Shown here one piece after another: positions 34,761 through 44,940 of a stretch of DNA of 64,000 nt (its first letter is position 1; the number at the start of each line of letters is the position of its first letter). The translations under genes were made by a program, and so were the position numbers. Location of the stretch: assembly GCA_017414965.1 (NCBI GenBank), contig JAFQJL010000009.1, positions 52,109 through 116,108 on the forward strand, in the 5' to 3' direction. The stretch is from Clostridia bacterium. GTDB taxonomy: Bacteria; Bacillota; Clostridia; Oscillospirales; Acutalibacteraceae. The notes below the pieces were generated by a model. That model did no database searches. It was not told the DNA's origin and was given only the letters and a program-made list of their open reading frames with translations.

Positions 34761-36140
34761 ATGATCCATACCTACCAATTAAACGGCTGTAATATCGTGC
34801 TGGACGTGTACTCCGGCTCGGTGCATTTGGTTGACGAGATCGCCTACGACGTCATCAACCGCATAGACGCGGGCGAAGATCGCGAACAGATCGTGACCGC
34901 CGCCGCTGCCGCGCACGGCGTGGAGCCGGCCGAGATCCGCGAGCTGCTCGCCGATATCGACGAGCTCACCGCCGCCGGCAAGCTGTTCACCGAGGACGTG
35001 TACGCCGACAAAGCGTTCGACTATAAAAATCGCTCGACGGTGGTCAAGGCGCTGTGTCTGCACGTAGCGCACACCTGCAACCTCACCTGCAACTACTGCT
35101 TTGCCGCGCAGGGCAAATTCCACGGCGACCGTGCGCTGATGTCGTTTGAGGTGGGCAAGCGTGCGCTGGATTTTCTGGTGGAAAATTCCGGTAACCGCGT
35201 CAATCTGGAAGTGGATTTCTTCGGCGGCGAGCCGCTGATGAACTGGGATGTGGTCAAGCAATTGGTGGCGTACGCGCGATCGATCGAAAAGGACGCCGGC
35301 AAAAACTTCCGCTTTACGCTGACCACCAACGGCGTGTTGATCGACGACGACGTCATCGAATTTGCCAACAAGGAGATGCACAACGTCGTCTTGTCGTTAG
35401 ACGGCCGCCCGCAGGTGCACGATAAGCTTCGCCGCACGGTCAACAACAAGGGCAGCTACGACATCATCGTACCGAAATTTCAGAAACTGGTGGAATCGCG
35501 CGGCGGCAAGGGCTATTATATGCGCGGCACCTTCACCCACGATAACGTAGATTTCACAAACGACGTCTTTCATATGGCGGATCTCGGCTTCGACCAACTG
35601 TCGATGGAGCCGGTCGTCTGCGCACCGGACGAGCCGTGGGCGCTGACTGCCGAGGATCTTCCCAAGGTCAAAGAGCAGTATGAAATTCTGGCCAAGGAGA
35701 TGCTCCGTCGGAATCGCGAGGGCAAGGGCTTTACCTTCTACCACTATATGATCGACCTGACCGGCGGTCCGTGCATTTACAAGCGAATCTCCGGCTGCGG
35801 CAGCGGCACCGAGTATATGGCGGTGACGCCGTGGGGCGATCTGTACCCCTGCCACCAGTTTGTCGGCGACGAGAAATATAAGCTCGGCAACGTGTTTGAC
35901 GGCGTCACCAATACAGAGCTGCGCGACGAATTCAAGCTGTGCAACGCCTATGCGCGCCCCGATTGCAAGGATTGTTGGGCGCGGCTGTACTGCTCGGGCG
36001 GATGCGCCGCCAACGCCTACCACGCCACCGGTTCGATCCGCGGCATTTACGAATACGGATGCGAGCTGTTCCGCAAGCGAATGGAATGCGCCATCATGAT
36101 CAAAGCCGTCGAGGCAATGGAAAAAGCGAATAAAGAATAA
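34761..36140 (+). CDS. scfB: Radical SAM SCIFF maturase (thioether-forming)
   Basis: A 459-residue radical SAM/SPASM enzyme. N-terminal peptide-recognition (RRE-like) region (about 1-85), the CxxxCxxC [4Fe-4S]-SAM motif in CNLTCNYC (Cys 106, 110, 113), FFGGEPL, and a C-terminal SPASM/twitch region with cysteines in GPCIYKRISGCG, YPCHQF, CKDCWARLYCSGGC and YGCE. Known homologues abstract a hydrogen and link precursor Cys thiols to Thr/Asn/Asp side-chain carbons. ATG at 34761 follows AAGGAGAAGG. Paired with scfA and ended by a strong terminator. Confidence 0.95.
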   Translation: MIHTYQLNGCNIVLDVYSGSVHLVDEIAYDVINRIDAGEDREQIVTAAAAAHGVEPAEIRELLADIDELTAAGKLFTEDVYADKAFDYKNRSTVVKALCLHVAHTCNLTCNYCFAAQGKFHGDRALMSFEVGKRALDFLVENSGNRVNLEVDFFGGEPLMNWDVVKQLVAYARSIEKDAGKNFRFTLTTNGVLIDDDVIEFANKEMHNVVLSLDGRPQVHDKLRRTVNNKGSYDIIVPKFQKLVESRGGKGYYMRGTFTHDNVDFTNDVFHMADLGFDQLSMEPVVCAPDEPWALTAEDLPKVKEQYEILAKEMLRRNREGKGFTFYHYMIDLTGGPCIYKRISGCGSGTEYMAVTPWGDLYPCHQFVGDEKYKLGNVFDGVTNTELRDEFKLCNAYARPDCKDCWARLYCSGGCAANAYHATGSIRGIYEYGCELFRKRMECAIMIKAVEAMEKANKE

Positions 36141-36142
36141 TA

Positions 36143-36174
36143 AAAACCGCCGCCCCGTGGGGGCGGCGGTTTTT
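36143..36174. terminator. Terminator after scfB
   Basis: Stem AAACCGCCGCCCC/GGGGCGGCGGTTT with GTGG-type loop and T run; also serves the XRE gene on the minus strand. Confidence 0.93.
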
Positions 36175-36176
36175 GC

Positions 36177-36422
36177 TTACTCTTCATCCAAGCCTACAAA
36201 AAATTCGTCATACGAACAATTATAGATCTTGCGCAATTCCATAATCACACTAACACGAATATTGAGTTCACCGGCTTCATATTTGGCATAGGTCGTGCGA
36301 CCAATATCGCATCCACGCCGTTGCAGTTCGGCGCACAATTTCTCTTGTGAAATGTTGTGCTTATCACGCAACTTTCTTAAATTAGCACCCATATAGCGAT
36401 CACGCCTGATTTTTTGTTCCAT
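36177..36422 (-). CDS. XRE-family regulator of SLOG module 2
   Basis: An 81-residue Cro/CI-type HTH protein: GANLRKLRDKHNISQEKL, then CDIGRTTYAKYEAGE (recognition helix and turn) and a C-terminal helix ending NCSYDEFFVG. ATG at 36422 follows AAGGTGGAG; upstream in-frame starts run into the operator. The gene is AT-rich relative to scfB. It is divergent from a SLOG-like gene 99 bases away, and a perfect 22-base palindrome lies between them, so it probably binds there. Layout repeats the pair at 2333-3156. Confidence 0.85.
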   Translation of the reverse strand: MEQKIRRDRYMGANLRKLRDKHNISQEKLCAELQRRGCDIGRTTYAKYEAGELNIRVSVIMELRKIYNCSYDEFFVGLDEE

Positions 36423-36434
36423 ACGCTCCACCTT

Positions 36435-36464
36435 TTGACCAATATTGGTTGCAACCAATATTAT
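36435..36464 (+). promoter_or_regulatory. Candidate promoter of SLOG gene 2 with the operator in its spacer
   Basis: TTGACC (36435-36440) and TATTAT (36459-36464), 18-base spacer, which is almost filled by the palindrome. A TATACT at 36497-36502 is an alternative -10 without a good -35. Confidence 0.5.
36441..36462. promoter_or_regulatory. Perfect 22-bp palindrome, probable XRE operator
   Basis: Half site AATATTGGTTG is followed directly by its exact reverse complement. It sits between the divergent XRE and SLOG genes. Confidence 0.8.
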
Positions 36465-36521
36465 TTTATGCTATAGTGGTTTTAGATATTGTCCGCTATA
36501 CTGGTCAATTCGGAGGTGCTT

Positions 36522-36950
36522 ATGTCAACTTGTACGTTTTTTGGGCATCGGGATTATCGAGGAGAAAAGGACGACTTTCTGCGAGAAGCCATACGAACGT
36601 GTATAACATCCCATCACGTGGATACCTTTTACGTTGGAAATCAAGGCGGTTTTGATCGGGCGGTACGTCGAATATTGACCGAACTCTCCGTTTACTACCC
36701 GTTTCGGTATTATATCGTTTTGGCGTACGTTCCGACAACCCCTGACGATATACCACCGGAATACGTGGAGCATACTATCCTCCCCGACGGCTTGGAAGCG
36801 GTGCCGCCTCGATTTGCTATTGATCGGCGCAACCATTGGATGATCGAGCACGCCGACTTCGTGGTCGCGCATATCACGCGAACTCATGGAGGTGCCGCTA
36901 AATTTGTGAATATCGCCGCACGCAAAAAGAGGACGGTCATTTGGGTATGA
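36522..36950 (+). CDS. SLOG-superfamily-like protein of unknown function, copy 2
   Basis: A 142-residue homologue of the protein at 2333-2758. Shared landmarks in order: CTFFGHRD, FYVGNQGGFDRAV, YYIVLAYVP, LPDGLEAVPPRFAI, RNHWMIEHADFVV, THGGAAKF and a closing RKKRTVI strand. The fold suggests a SLOG-type nucleotide-ligand domain; no catalytic function is established. ATG at 36522 follows GGAGGTG. Its last codons and stop lie inside the arms of the terminator that also serves spoVAE. Base composition is closer to the chromosome than copy 1, suggesting longer residence. Confidence 0.8.
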   Translation: MSTCTFFGHRDYRGEKDDFLREAIRTCITSHHVDTFYVGNQGGFDRAVRRILTELSVYYPFRYYIVLAYVPTTPDDIPPEYVEHTILPDGLEAVPPRFAIDRRNHWMIEHADFVVAHITRTHGGAAKFVNIAARKKRTVIWV

Positions 36951-36964
36951 CCGTCCTCTTTTTA
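36925..36964. terminator. Bidirectional terminator overlapping the end of SLOG gene 2
   Basis: Stem AAAGAGGACGGTCAT with its complement and a six-base loop, T runs on both sides. The 5' arm encodes the last residues of the SLOG protein. Confidence 0.9.
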
Positions 36965-37333
36965 TCCTTTTTCGTCGCTCTTGGCAAACAGCGCGGCGAT
37001 CAAACCGAAGAAAATCGCCGCGGCGATGCCGGCGGCCGTTCCCTCGATACCGCCCGACAGCACCCCCAGCCATCCCTTTTCGGCGATCGCCTCTCGCACA
37101 CCGTTCGCCAGCGAATAACCGAAGCCGGTCAACGGAATGGTGGCGCCAGCGCCGGCCCACTCCACCAGCGGTTCGTACACGCCAATGCCGGTCAATATCA
37201 CGCCGGCAACCACAAACGACACCAGAATCCGCGCCGGTGTCAGCTTGGTCAGATCGATCAACAGCTGACCCACCACACAGATGAGTCCACCCACCAAAAA
37301 CGCTTTTCCCAGCGATAACAAAATCTCGGTCAC
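36962..37333 (-). CDS. spoVAE: Stage V sporulation protein AE
   Basis: A 123-residue membrane protein with about four transmembrane helices. SpoVAE is part of the SpoVA channel that moves dipicolinic acid into the forespore and out at germination. Family segments GGLICVVGQLLIDLTKLTPARI (read in two parts, residues 15-36), VYEPLVEWAGAGATIP and GFGYSLANGV are clear. The likely start is GTG at 37333. The usual spoVAC and spoVAD partners are not adjacent, so the operon is split here or this is an extra copy. Confidence 0.88.
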   Translation of the reverse strand: MTEILLSLGKAFLVGGLICVVGQLLIDLTKLTPARILVSFVVAGVILTGIGVYEPLVEWAGAGATIPLTGFGYSLANGVREAIAEKGWLGVLSGGIEGTAAGIAAAIFFGLIAALFAKSDEKG

Positions 37334-37391
37334 ACCCTCGCCCTCTTTCCCTTTAATGTGGATAGTGTTTCCTCTTTTTGGGCGATTATGC

Positions 37392-37420
37392 TTGACATTT
37401 TTACACGGCGACTGTATAAT
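37392..37420 (+). promoter_or_regulatory. Perfect-consensus promoter for arsR-copA
   Basis: TTGACA (37392-37397), 17 bases, TATAAT (37415-37420). Confidence 0.88.
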
Positions 37421-37421
37421 C

Positions 37422-37443
37422 TAATTAAGGATTTGCTTAATTA
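37422..37443. promoter_or_regulatory. ArsR-type operator
   Basis: TAATTAAG (37422-37429) and CTTAATTA (37436-37443), six-base centre, immediately after the -10 and before the ribosome site of the ArsR gene. Position and AT-rich dyad fit autorepression. Confidence 0.72.
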
Positions 37444-37457
37444 AACGAGGTGATACG

Positions 37458-37793
37458 ATGTCCGATTCCTTGGTGTTTCGCGCGCTGGGCAGCGATCTGC
37501 GGTTGCGCCTGTTTACGCTGACGCTCCGGCGGCCATACTGTGTGCAAGCGTTATCGCGCGTGACCGGACTGACCGAGTCTGCCATCTCCCAGCAGATGCG
37601 CGTACTGCGCGATGCGGGCTTGGTCACCGCCGTCAAGCACGGCTATCACACCCATTTTATTGCCGATCGGCAGGCGCTGTCCGCCACGCTTGCCGCGTTT
37701 TCTGCCGAAACCGACGGCATTGATTTTGAGCCGAACGCGTGCGGTTGCCGCGAATCCGACCGCGAATGCCGTTGCGGTCAACAGGAGGGATGA
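37458..37793 (+). CDS. ArsR-family metal-responsive repressor
   Basis: A 111-residue winged-helix repressor. HTH core [23 protein letters not shown] split over residues 33-55, then the wing [11 protein letters not shown]-terminal tail has cysteines [13 protein letters not shown], which could bind a thiophilic metal; unlike classic ArsR there is no ELCVCDL motif in helix 3. ATG at 37458 follows GAGGTGAT. It overlaps or abuts the copper ATPase gene and has a strong promoter with an operator dyad, so it probably controls that ATPase in response to copper or a related ion. The metal is inferred from the neighbour. Confidence 0.86.
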   Translation: MSDSLVFRALGSDLRLRLFTLTLRRPYCVQALSRVTGLTESAISQQMRVLRDAGLVTAVKHGYHTHFIADRQALSATLAAFSAETDGIDFEPNACGCRESDRECRCGQQEG

Positions 37794-37795
37794 CG

Positions 37796-40255
<2,460 letters not shown>

Positions 40256-40257
40256 AT

Positions 40258-40297
40258 AAAAAAGGCTTGCACGACACAGTCGTGCAAGCCTTTTTTA
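40258..40297. terminator. Bidirectional terminator after copA
   Basis: Stem AAAGGCTTGCACGA/TCGTGCAAGCCTTT with TTTTTT; convergent with the ceramidase-like gene. Confidence 0.93.
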
Positions 40298-40309
40298 TTT
40301 GACTATTAT

Positions 40310-41656
40310 TTAGTGGAGCTCGTCGAGCAATTGCTTGCCTTCCTCGATAATGCGCTCCGCCACGCCGGCGGCGAAACGCGAGGCACGCGCCTCGTAACCG
40401 CCCTCGTCGTAGGCGTCCTTCGCCGGGAAGTAACCCATCGAGCCGTTGGTCAGGCACATCGGGCAGATCAGTTCCCAGCCCTCGGTATCTTTCAGACCAC
40501 GGCCGATCTTAGTAAACGGCTCGCCCGGAATACCCACAAACGCCACCGGACCGATCGCCAGACCGGACAACGGCATATCAAACGACTCCGGACCGTTTTC
40601 CAACAGCACCATACGAGCCGCCTCAGCAACAACGGTGGTAAGCATCATACCCTCGTAGGGCAGCTCGTTATCCTTACCGGCGTTGTGCAAATCGTTAATA
40701 CGATGCGCTTCGGGGATCTGCTCCGGCGTGGGCATATTGGACGGGATCTCCGCCATATGCACCTTGTATTTGATGGAATCGACGTCTACGTAGTTGACCT
40801 TATCGTAGGTCTGCAGCACCGCCGCCGCCACCACGCGACCAACGTAGCGAGCGTGACCGTAGCCACGGGATACGCCGTCGAAATCGTTGAACATATCGTT
40901 AAAATCACCCTTAGTCGGATGCACGTTGACGTGGTTGACGTCGCCCTGCGCACCATTGAAGAAGATGCAGCGGGTGTTGTCGATCGCCTTCTCCACCGTC
41001 TTCCACATAAACGCCGGCCAGTCCGCCGAGATCTTGCTGCCACCCACCATATCGGGATGGTTGCCGAAGTTGACCAGCACCAGCGTCTCCGCGCCCTCGC
41101 GGTCAAAACGGATGACGTTGACGCGCTCGTCCACGTCGCCGATCGGCGCGAGGATTTCGGGATTGTTGACACCCGGATTGGTCTTAACCGAACCGTCCTT
41201 CATACGGAAGCGGCGCACGAACGCCACGTTCGGCGCCTGACCGATGCCCCAGCCCATTTTGGCAGGCTTCAGATCGTCGATCGCATACTTGGCGCAATCG
41301 GCCATGCGGCTGCAGATAAACTTGTAGTATTTATATTCCAGTTCCTTTTCCGGATCCAAACTAAAATTCGGCGCCGTGTGCGAGTGGGTAGCGTGCACAA
41401 AAATCGCCTCACTCGGCAGACCGGTGGATTTCATCACCGCTTCTTTGATACCCGGCATAAAGTCCAGATGAATGCCGCAGTGATCCAGATTGAGCATCAC
41501 CACGGTGTTATCGCCGCTTTTGATCGCCAACGCGCTGACGTGCAGTTCATCCAAAACACCCTCAGCAAAGCGCGGCTTATAGTAGCCGGCAATGGAAATG
41601 TCCATCATCGGCGTAGCATCCACACGAGCAAAACCGGCATACAAATTGTTACCCAT
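40310..41656 (-). CDS. Neutral/alkaline ceramidase-like hydrolase, probably cytosolic
   Basis: A 448-residue protein related to the N-terminal catalytic domain of neutral/alkaline ceramidases (zinc amidohydrolases). Likely metal ligands are in HATHSHTAP (about residues 87-95) and NHPDMVGG (about 197-204), with FNGAQGDVNHV near 240. It lacks a signal peptide and the C-terminal domain of secreted ceramidases, so it probably acts on another amide or sugar substrate inside the cell. Many such proteins occur in carbohydrate-using gut bacteria with no known substrate. ATG at 41656 follows AGGAG. Promoter TTGAAA-17-TAAACT at 41715-41743. Confidence 0.75.
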   Translation of the reverse strand: MGNNLYAGFARVDATPMMDISIAGYYKPRFAEGVLDELHVSALAIKSGDNTVVMLNLDHCGIHLDFMPGIKEAVMKSTGLPSEAIFVHATHSHTAPNFSLDPEKELEYKYYKFICSRMADCAKYAIDDLKPAKMGWGIGQAPNVAFVRRFRMKDGSVKTNPGVNNPEILAPIGDVDERVNVIRFDREGAETLVLVNFGNHPDMVGGSKISADWPAFMWKTVEKAIDNTRCIFFNGAQGDVNHVNVHPTKGDFNDMFNDFDGVSRGYGHARYVGRVVAAAVLQTYDKVNYVDVDSIKYKVHMAEIPSNMPTPEQIPEAHRINDLHNAGKDNELPYEGMMLTTVVAEAARMVLLENGPESFDMPLSGLAIGPVAFVGIPGEPFTKIGRGLKDTEGWELICPMCLTNGSMGYFPAKDAYDEGGYEARASRFAAGVAERIIEEGKQLLDELH

Positions 41657-41714
41657 AACTAACAACTCCTTGTTTTATCAATACACCAAATATACACGAT
41701 CTTGATGTATTTTC

Positions 41715-41743
41715 AGTTTACCATAGCGCCCTATTCTTTTCAA
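41715..41743 (-). promoter_or_regulatory. Candidate promoter for the ceramidase-like gene
   Basis: Minus strand TTGAAA (41738-41743) and TAAACT (41715-41720), 17-base spacer. Confidence 0.55.
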
Positions 41744-41799
41744 TGATTTTTCTGTAAAAAATCTGTATATTGTGCTTGTTGGAAAATAAAATGCAGATA

Positions 41800-41838
41800 A
41801 AAAGAAAATCGGCACCTTTACGCAAAAGGCGCCGATTT
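41800..41838 (-). terminator. Terminator after tRNA-Val
   Basis: Stem AAAATCGGC...GCCGATTTT with an inner CCTTT/AAAGG part and a TTTTT run on the minus strand, starting right at the tRNA 3' end. Confidence 0.85.
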
Positions 41839-41914
41839 TGGTGGACGATAACGGACTCGAACCGCTGACCCTCCGCACGTCAAGCGGATGCTCTACCAAC
41901 TGAGCTAATCGTCC
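41839..41914 (-). tRNA. tRNA-Val (anticodon GAC)
   Basis: Full cloverleaf in 76 nucleotides with encoded CCA. Acceptor GGACGAT pairs with ATCGTCC, D-arm GCTC/GAGC, anticodon stem TCCGC/GCGGA around loop TTGACGT (anticodon GAC, reads GUC/GUU), and T-loop TTCGAGT. A consensus promoter and a terminator surround it, so it is transcribed alone. Confidence 0.97.
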
Positions 41915-41939
41915 TTATATGTGTTCGAGAACGAATGTT

Positions 41940-41968
41940 ATTATAGCGCACGAACGCGCGGTTGTCAA
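41940..41968 (-). promoter_or_regulatory. Perfect-consensus promoter for tRNA-Val
   Basis: Minus strand TTGACA (41963-41968), 17 bases, TATAAT (41940-41945), 26 bases before the mature tRNA. Confidence 0.88.
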
Positions 41969-42039
41969 GCGTTTTTGTCAAAAATTTTAAAAGATTGCGC
42001 TGACTCGGCAAGAAGGCTCTGACCTTTTTTCAAAATTTC

Positions 42040-42068
42040 TTGCTTTTTTGTACACACTATATTATAAT
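42040..42068 (+). promoter_or_regulatory. Promoter for the aminotransferase
   Basis: TTGCTT (42040-42045) and TATAAT (42063-42068), 17-base spacer. Confidence 0.7.
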
Positions 42069-42116
42069 ATAACGCGGACTGTTCCGAAAATTGCAATTTA
42101 AAAGGGTGAATGTACT

Positions 42117-43385
42117 ATGTCTACCATCACAGAAATGACCAAAACCGAGTTGCTCGCGCGTCGTGCGGAGCTGCAGGAAACTTACGATTCGTACAAAGCG
42201 CGCGGTTTGAAGCTGGATATGTCGCGCGGCAAACCGGGCGCTGAACAGATCAGCATTTCGGCGGATATGCTCACTTGCGTCGCCGCGGACGAATACATCG
42301 CCGAGGACGGCACCGATACCCGTAACTACGGTATCTTGTGCGGTATTCCGGAGGCGCGCCGTCTGTTCGGCGAGATCTTCGGCGTGCCGGCGGATAACGT
42401 CATTGTGGGCGGCAACGCCAGCCTGACCCTGATGTACGATTATCTTTCCACCGCCAACTGGCGCGGTGTGTGCGGCGGTCAGCCGTGGGCATCGCAAAAG
42501 GCTAAGTTCCTCTGCCCCGTGCCGGGCTACGATCGCCACTTCGCCATCACCCAGTTCCTCGGCATTGAGATGATCAACGTGCCGCTTTCCGAAACCGGTC
42601 CGGATATGGATCTGGTGGAGGAGCTGGTGAAGGATCCGGCGGTCAAGGGTATGTGGTGCGTGCCGATGTACGCCAACCCCGCCGGCATCACCTACTCGGA
42701 TGAGACGGTACGCCGTCTGGCGGCGCTCAAGCCGGCTGCCGAGGATTTCCGTCTGATGTGGGACAACGCCTATTGCCTGCACCACATCCGCGAGCCGCAC
42801 GATACGCTCTTAAACATCTACACCGAAGCGGAAAAATGCGGCAACGAGGACATCGTGATGATGTTCACTTCCACCTCCAAGATCAGCTTCCCGGGTGCGG
42901 GCGTCGGCGCGATGGCCGGTTCGCCCAAGAACATCGCCGACGTCAAATCGCGTATGACCGTGCAAACCATCGGCTACGATAAGATGAATATGCTGCGCCA
43001 CGTCAAGTACTTCGGCGATCTCGCCGGTGTGAAGGCGCACATGGAAAAGCACGCCGCGTTCCTGCGCCCGCGATTTGACGCGGTGGAAACTGCGCTTTCG
43101 CGCGATCTCGCCGGCAAGGGCATTGCCGAGTGGAATCGCCCGAACGGCGGCTACTTTGTCAGCGTCAACTTGATGCCGGGTACCGCGAAGGAGACCGTTC
43201 GTCTGCTGAAGGAAGCCGGCGTGGTGCTCACCGGAGCCGGCGCCACCTACCCCTACGGCGTCGATCCGGCTGACTCCAACCTGCGCATCGCACCGTCCTA
43301 TCCGCCGGTGGAGGAATTGGAGGTCGCCATGACCTTGTTCTGCATCTGTGCAGAGTTGGCGGCGATCGACAAACTGCTGAAATAA
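42117..43385 (+). CDS. PLP-dependent aminotransferase, aspartate type (MocR-like alanine/aspartate group)
   Basis: A 422-residue cytosolic class I aminotransferase of the distinct family annotated as aspartate aminotransferase in clostridia and actinobacteria. DMSRGKPGAEQ marks the N-terminal substrate region, YANPAGITYSDE and WDNAYCLHH are the PLP-ring region, and the Schiff-base lysine lies in STSKISFPGAG (about residue 257). RIAPSYPP near the end holds the carboxylate-binding Arg. Probably exchanges aspartate and oxaloacetate; substrate range is not certain. ATG at 42117 follows AAAGGGTG. Monocistronic, ended by a hairpin that overlaps the secD promoter. Confidence 0.88.
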   Translation: MSTITEMTKTELLARRAELQETYDSYKARGLKLDMSRGKPGAEQISISADMLTCVAADEYIAEDGTDTRNYGILCGIPEARRLFGEIFGVPADNVIVGGNASLTLMYDYLSTANWRGVCGGQPWASQKAKFLCPVPGYDRHFAITQFLGIEMINVPLSETGPDMDLVEELVKDPAVKGMWCVPMYANPAGITYSDETVRRLAALKPAAEDFRLMWDNAYCLHHIREPHDTLLNIYTEAEKCGNEDIVMMFTSTSKISFPGAGVGAMAGSPKNIADVKSRMTVQTIGYDKMNMLRHVKYFGDLAGVKAHMEKHAAFLRPRFDAVETALSRDLAGKGIAEWNRPNGGYFVSVNLMPGTAKETVRLLKEAGVVLTGAGATYPYGVDPADSNLRIAPSYPPVEELEVAMTLFCICAELAAIDKLLK

Positions 43386-43408
43386 AGAAATTTAAGGGAA
43401 TATCAAAA

Positions 43409-43446
43409 AAAAGCGTCGGAGCAATTGACTTTTCCGGCGCTTTTTT
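43409..43446 (+). terminator. Terminator after the aminotransferase
   Basis: Stem AAGCGTCGGA/TCCGGCGCTT (one wobble) with 11-base loop and TTTTTT. The secD promoter starts inside its loop. Confidence 0.82.
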
Positions 43447-43453
43447 ATATAAT
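43425..43453 (+). promoter_or_regulatory. secDF promoter embedded in the terminator
   Basis: TTGACT (43425-43430) lies in the hairpin loop, the 17-base spacer is the 3' arm and T run, and TATAAT is at 43448-43453. Confidence 0.7.
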
Positions 43454-43521
43454 AATGTATTGTAATGTGTAGTGGTATGACCAGCTGCACAACGGAAAAT
43501 TTTAACTGGGAGGATTTATAG

Positions 43522-44940
43522 ATGAAACGAACACCCAAAGCCGTGTTTTTCATCGTTGCGGTGCTGATCCTCGCCCTGTCGTACACCGCCTTCTTTGGCG
43601 TACATACGTACTATGGCGACCGCCCCGATACGGTGATTAAAGGCGCCTCCGAAATTCGTTTCGGTGTGGACATCCAAGGCGGTGTCGACGCCACCTTTGG
43701 TCCGGTGGACAAGGATCTGTCCGTGTCCGCTGAACAACTCGATCGCGTGAAAGGCGTGATTGAGGAACGCATGGTGCTTAAGGGCATCACCGATTATGAG
43801 ATTTATTCCGATCCGACCACCGATACGGTTATCGTCCGTTATCCGTGGAGCGCTGACGAAACCTCGTACGACGCCGACAAGGCGATCTCCGAGCTCGGTC
43901 AGACCGCGGAACTAACCTTCTACTACGGCGACGAGACCGACGACGAGGGCAAGCCCAAGGGCGACGTGGTGCTCACCGGTGACGATATCGAATCCGCCAC
44001 CGCCGAAATGCAGGCGCTGAGCGAAACCGCCACCTCGTTGGATCCGGTTGTTAAGCTGAAGCTGAAGCCGACCGGCTCGGCCAAGTTTGCGGAGTATACC
44101 AAGAAAGCCGCCGCGGCCAAGGAGACCATCTCCATCTGGCTGGATAACGGTCAGGGCGCGGAAATGCTCTCCAACCCGACGGTTGAGCAGCAGATCACCG
44201 GTGGCGAAGCGGTCATCTCCGGCAGCTTTGAGACGCTGGCCGACGCCGAGTCGCTGGCCAACAACATCACCTCCGGCGCGCTGCCGTTTGCCATTGAGGT
44301 TAAATCCTCCGGCTCGGTTTCCGCTACGCTGGGCGAAAAGGCTCTGGAAGCCATGGTGCTCGCCGGCGTGATCGGTTTTGCGCTGATCGCGGTGTATATG
44401 CTGCTGATGTACCGTCTGCCCGGCTTTGTGGCGATCTTTGCTCTGCTCGGTCAGGTTGCCGGCTCCATCGCCGCCACCTCCGGCTTCTTCTCGTTTGCCG
44501 ATGGCTTTACGCTGACGCTCCCCGGTATTGCCGGTATCATCATGTCGATGGGTATGGGCGTTGACGCCAACGTCATCACCGCCGAGCGTATCCGCGAGGA
44601 AGTCCGCTCCGGCAAGACCATTGACGGCTCTATCGAAATGGGCTCGCACGCCTCCATCTCCGCCATTGTGGACGGCAACGTCACCACCGCTATTGTGGCG
44701 GTCGTGCTGATGGGCGTGTTCGGTCCGACCGACGGCATTTGCGCCAAGTTGCTGTGGATCTTCCTCAACTGGTTCCCGGCATCCACCACCGGCGCGGTGT
44801 ACTCCTTCGGTTACACGCTGTTTGTGGGTATCATTTTCAACTTCATTATGTCGGTATTTGCTTCCCGACTGATGCTGAAATCCATCGCACGGTTCAAGTT
44901 CCTGCGTAAACCGTGGCTGTTAGGAGGTGAGCGCGCATGA
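43522..44940 (+). CDS. secD: Protein translocase subunit SecD
   Basis: A 472-residue membrane protein of the SecDF complex, which uses the proton gradient to pull exported proteins through SecYEG. One N-terminal transmembrane helix, the RFGVDIQGGVDATF motif (D1 region, about residues 46-59), a large outer domain with the P1 head, and five C-terminal helices with GMGVDANVITAERI near 350. ATG at 43522 follows TGGGAGGAT. Overlaps secF by four bases (ATGA). Confidence 0.95.
   Translation: MKRTPKAVFFIVAVLILALSYTAFFGVHTYYGDRPDTVIKGASEIRFGVDIQGGVDATFGPVDKDLSVSAEQLDRVKGVIEERMVLKGITDYEIYSDPTTDTVIVRYPWSADETSYDADKAISELGQTAELTFYYGDETDDEGKPKGDVVLTGDDIESATAEMQALSETATSLDPVVKLKLKPTGSAKFAEYTKKAAAAKETISIWLDNGQGAEMLSNPTVEQQITGGEAVISGSFETLADAESLANNITSGALPFAIEVKSSGSVSATLGEKALEAMVLAGVIGFALIAVYMLLMYRLPGFVAIFALLGQVAGSIAATSGFFSFADGFTLTLPGIAGIIMSMGMGVDANVITAERIREEVRSGKTIDGSIEMGSHASISAIVDGNVTTAIVAVVLMGVFGPTDGICAKLLWIFLNWFPASTTGAVYSFGYTLFVGIIFNFIMSVFASRLMLKSIARFKFLRKPWLLGGERA

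Noticed and set aside
41839..41914. Prophage or island integrated at tRNA-Val
   Set aside because: No integrase, no duplicate of the tRNA 3' end nearby, and flanking genes are ordinary metabolic genes.
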